Shown here one piece after another: positions 62,258 through 64,000 of a stretch of DNA of 64,000 nucleotides. The notes below the pieces were generated by a model, which was not told the origin of the DNA, made no database searches, and worked only from the letters and a program-made list of their open reading frames with translations. The stretch is taken from positions 62,001 to 126,000 of the forward strand of contig JAFEBA010000007.1 in assembly GCA_018266105.1 (NCBI GenBank). The letters are read 5' to 3'. The stretch comes from a bacterium (GTDB lineage Bacteria; Vulcanimicrobiota; Xenobia; Xenobiales; JADMJV01). The first letter of the stretch is position 1; every line of letters starts with the position of its first letter. The position numbers and the translations under genes were made by a program.

Positions 62258-63996
62258 TTGTCGGGATCGATCTGGGCACAACCAACTGCGCCCTGGCCTA
62301 CGTGGCCGAGGACGGGGTACAGGATTTCTCGATTCCCCAACTGATCGGCGACAGCGAGGTGGAAGGCCGCCCAACCCTGCCCTCCTATTTGTATCTGCCC
62401 TCCCAGCACGAATTTGCGCTGGGAAGCCTCTCCCTGCCCTGGGATGAAGTGGCCGACTTTGCGGTGGGCGTCATGGCTCGTGACGAGGGCGCCAAGGTTC
62501 CCGATCGGCTGATCGCCTCGGCCAAGAGCTGGCTGTGCAATGCCCAGGTGGACCGTCAGCAGGCCATCTTGCCCTGGAAATCGCCCGAAGAGGTGCCCAA
62601 GCTTTCGCCGGTCGAGGTTTCCACCCGCTACCTGCGCCATCTGGCCGACTCCTGGCGCTTTTCGCGGGTTGGTGGCAGTCTCAACGAACAACAGGTCTTC
62701 CTGACTGTTCCAGCCAGCTTTGACGCCGTCGCCCGCGAGCTGACCGTGGAAGCGGCCGAGCGGGCAGGTTTGGAGAATCTGACTCTGCTGGAAGAACCCC
62801 AGGCCGCCTTCTACGCCTGGCTGGAACAGATGGGCGACAGCTGGCGGGACTCGGTCAAGCTGGGTGACCACATTCTAGTTTGTGACCTGGGTGGTGGGAC
62901 TTCAGACTTTACTCTGATCCGGGTGGACGAAGAGGAGGGTCAGCTGGCCCTGACCCGCCTGGCCGTGGGTGACCACCTGCTGCTGGGTGGAGACAATATG
63001 GACTTGAGTCTGGCCGCCACGGTGCAGGCGCGACTTAAATCTGAGGGAAAGAAAATTGACTCCTGGCAGTTTCAAGTTCTCACCCACCTGTGTCGCAATG
63101 CCAAAGAGAGGATGCTGTGTGACGACCCCCTGGAGCTGAGTCCACTGACCATACCCGGGCGAGGCGCCAAAATGTTGCTCAGCTCGGTCAGCACCGAAAT
63201 CAAACGCAGCGAGGTCGAGCAAGTTCTGCTGGACGGTTTTTTCCCGGTCGTCAAGCGAGACGACTGGGCTCAGAGGCAACGACGCTTTGGCCTGACCGAA
63301 CTGGGCCTGGCCTATGAATCCGAGCCGGCCATCACCCGCCATTTGGCCCGCTTCTTGCATCAGGGCGGCGAGTTCATCCAACCCACGGCCATCCTCTTCA
63401 ACGGCGGCGTGTGCAAATCGCCCGGAGTGCAAAAGCGCCTGCTGGAGGTGCTCAATAGCTGGCTGGATCAACCGGTGAAAGTGCTTCCAAACCACGATTG
63501 TGATCTGGCTGTAGCTCGCGGCGCAGCTGCCTACGGGCGCGCCCGCCTTCAAGGCGGTGTGCGCATCCGTGGCGGTCTGACTCGCTCCTACTATATCGGC
63601 GTAGAGGTGGCCCGGCCGGCAGTTCCCGGCTTCGCTCCCCCCACCAAGGCCGTGTGCGTGGCTCCGCAGGGGCTGGAGGAAGGATCCACCGTGGACCTGC
63701 CCGGTATGGAACTGGGATTGGTGCTGGGTGAACTGGTGGAATTTCCTTTCATGACCAGCAACCAGCGTCCCGACGACCAGCCCGGCCAGAGCGTAGACGA
63801 TTGGGAAGACGAAGACGAGATCGAGCAGATCGCCACCGTCACCAGCATTTTGCGCAGCTCCGAGGTGGAAGCTCCGGTGGTTCCGGTGCAACTGCAGACT
63901 GTGGCCACGGAAGTGGGAACCTTGGAACTGTGGTGTCAGCAAAAGGGCGGCCCGGGCCGCTGGAAACTCGAATTCGAAGTGCGGGATAACAAATGA
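62254..63996 (+). CDS. atypical Hsp70-family chaperone
   Basis: A 580-aa Hsp70: phosphate-1 loop GIDLGTTNCAL, phosphate-2 LVCDLGGGTSDFTLIRV and LLEEPQAAFYAWL for the connect-1 region. The C-terminal part is short and beta-rich with an acidic insert (WEDEDEIEQI), and lacks the DnaK lid and EEVD-like tail, so it is not DnaK itself. GTG start overlaps DUF2760; the TGA overlaps a third gene at the edge. Probably a dedicated chaperone operon. Confidence 0.88.
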   Translation: MIVGIDLGTTNCALAYVAEDGVQDFSIPQLIGDSEVEGRPTLPSYLYLPSQHEFALGSLSLPWDEVADFAVGVMARDEGAKVPDRLIASAKSWLCNAQVDRQQAILPWKSPEEVPKLSPVEVSTRYLRHLADSWRFSRVGGSLNEQQVFLTVPASFDAVARELTVEAAERAGLENLTLLEEPQAAFYAWLEQMGDSWRDSVKLGDHILVCDLGGGTSDFTLIRVDEEEGQLALTRLAVGDHLLLGGDNMDLSLAATVQARLKSEGKKIDSWQFQVLTHLCRNAKERMLCDDPLELSPLTIPGRGAKMLLSSVSTEIKRSEVEQVLLDGFFPVVKRDDWAQRQRRFGLTELGLAYESEPAITRHLARFLHQGGEFIQPTAILFNGGVCKSPGVQKRLLEVLNSWLDQPVKVLPNHDCDLAVARGAAAYGRARLQGGVRIRGGLTRSYYIGVEVARPAVPGFAPPTKAVCVAPQGLEEGSTVDLPGMELGLVLGELVEFPFMTSNQRPDDQPGQSVDDWEDEDEIEQIATVTSILRSSEVEAPVVPVQLQTVATEVGTLELWCQQKGGPGRWKLEFEVRDNK

Positions 63997-64000
63997 GCAA
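63993..64000 (+). CDS. start of a further gene in the Hsp70 operon, cut by the window edge
   Basis: ATG at 63993 overlaps the Hsp70 stop (ATGA) and starts ATGAGCAA. Only two codons are inside the window, so the product is unknown; in similar operons a second Hsp70 follows. Confidence 0.45.

Overview
The window is about 60% GC, densely packed and bacterial. Gram-negative-style secreted and envelope enzymes, Hanks-type kinase, hybrid sensor kinases, an Rhs remnant, phosphatidylcholine synthase, a glutathione-reductase-type flavoprotein and a DUF2760/Hsp70 pair suggest an environmental bacterium with a large regulatory repertoire. No rRNA or phylogenetic marker fixes the phylum. A deep-branching lineage such as Vulcanimicrobiota/Eremiobacterota is only a guess. 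Genes on the same strand very often overlap by 1-8 bases (ATGA, GTGA, TTGA, TAGTG), and convergent genes repeatedly overlap at their 3' ends.

Layout. 1-7.3 kb: YtcJ-like amidohydrolase, a small membrane protein, a peptidoglycan amidase and a large glutamate synthase subunit (gltB) without gltD. 7.35-13.2 kb: a five-gene translationally coupled operon (M20 peptidase, KdpD-like kinase, small Tyr/Gly-rich secreted protein, two related GHKL-like proteins of unknown role). 13.2-21.9 kb: triple YbjQ-domain protein, purine permease, secreted EEP-fold enzyme, nicotinate phosphoribosyltransferase, amino-acid permease, lytic transglycosylase, zinc alcohol dehydrogenase. 21.95-22.17 kb: an intergenic region with face-to-face promoters, a candidate small RNA with a strong terminator, and a second terminator on the other strand.

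22.2-38.5 kb: TerB-like protein and phosphatidylcholine synthase; a GAF sensor kinase coupled to a Ser/Thr kinase; a receiver-SARP/BTAD regulator preceded by a perfect inverted repeat; several hydrolases (M4 peptidase, degenerate S8 subtilase, Lnb/DUF4105-like protein, M23 peptidase); a frameshifted FAD monooxygenase; tRNA-Arg(CCU) with promoter and terminator; a PMT-family glycosyltransferase. 38.6-44 kb: a signalling operon of hybrid kinase, CheY-like receiver, diguanylate cyclase and membrane-anchored TRAP-type binding protein. 44-50.7 kb: 2-oxoglutarate dehydrogenase operon (gor-like, sucA, sucB, lpd). 51.6-55 kb: the accessory part, with a gene-poor lower-GC stretch, an immunity-like gene and a truncated, frameshifted Rhs/YD-repeat gene. 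55-64 kb: Nudix hydrolase, ABC ATPase, ketopantoate reductase-like protein, EF-P, a zinc-ribbon membrane protein, two tandem SGNH hydrolases, and DUF2760 followed by Hsp70.

The observations most worth following are the candidate sRNA sharing its promoter region with an alcohol dehydrogenase; the near-identical start (MQIQSN) of two unrelated hydrolase-type proteins without signal peptides; perfect inverted repeats touching two start codons; the coupled GHKL-like pair; the subtilase lacking its catalytic His; and the TRAP-type sensor operon.
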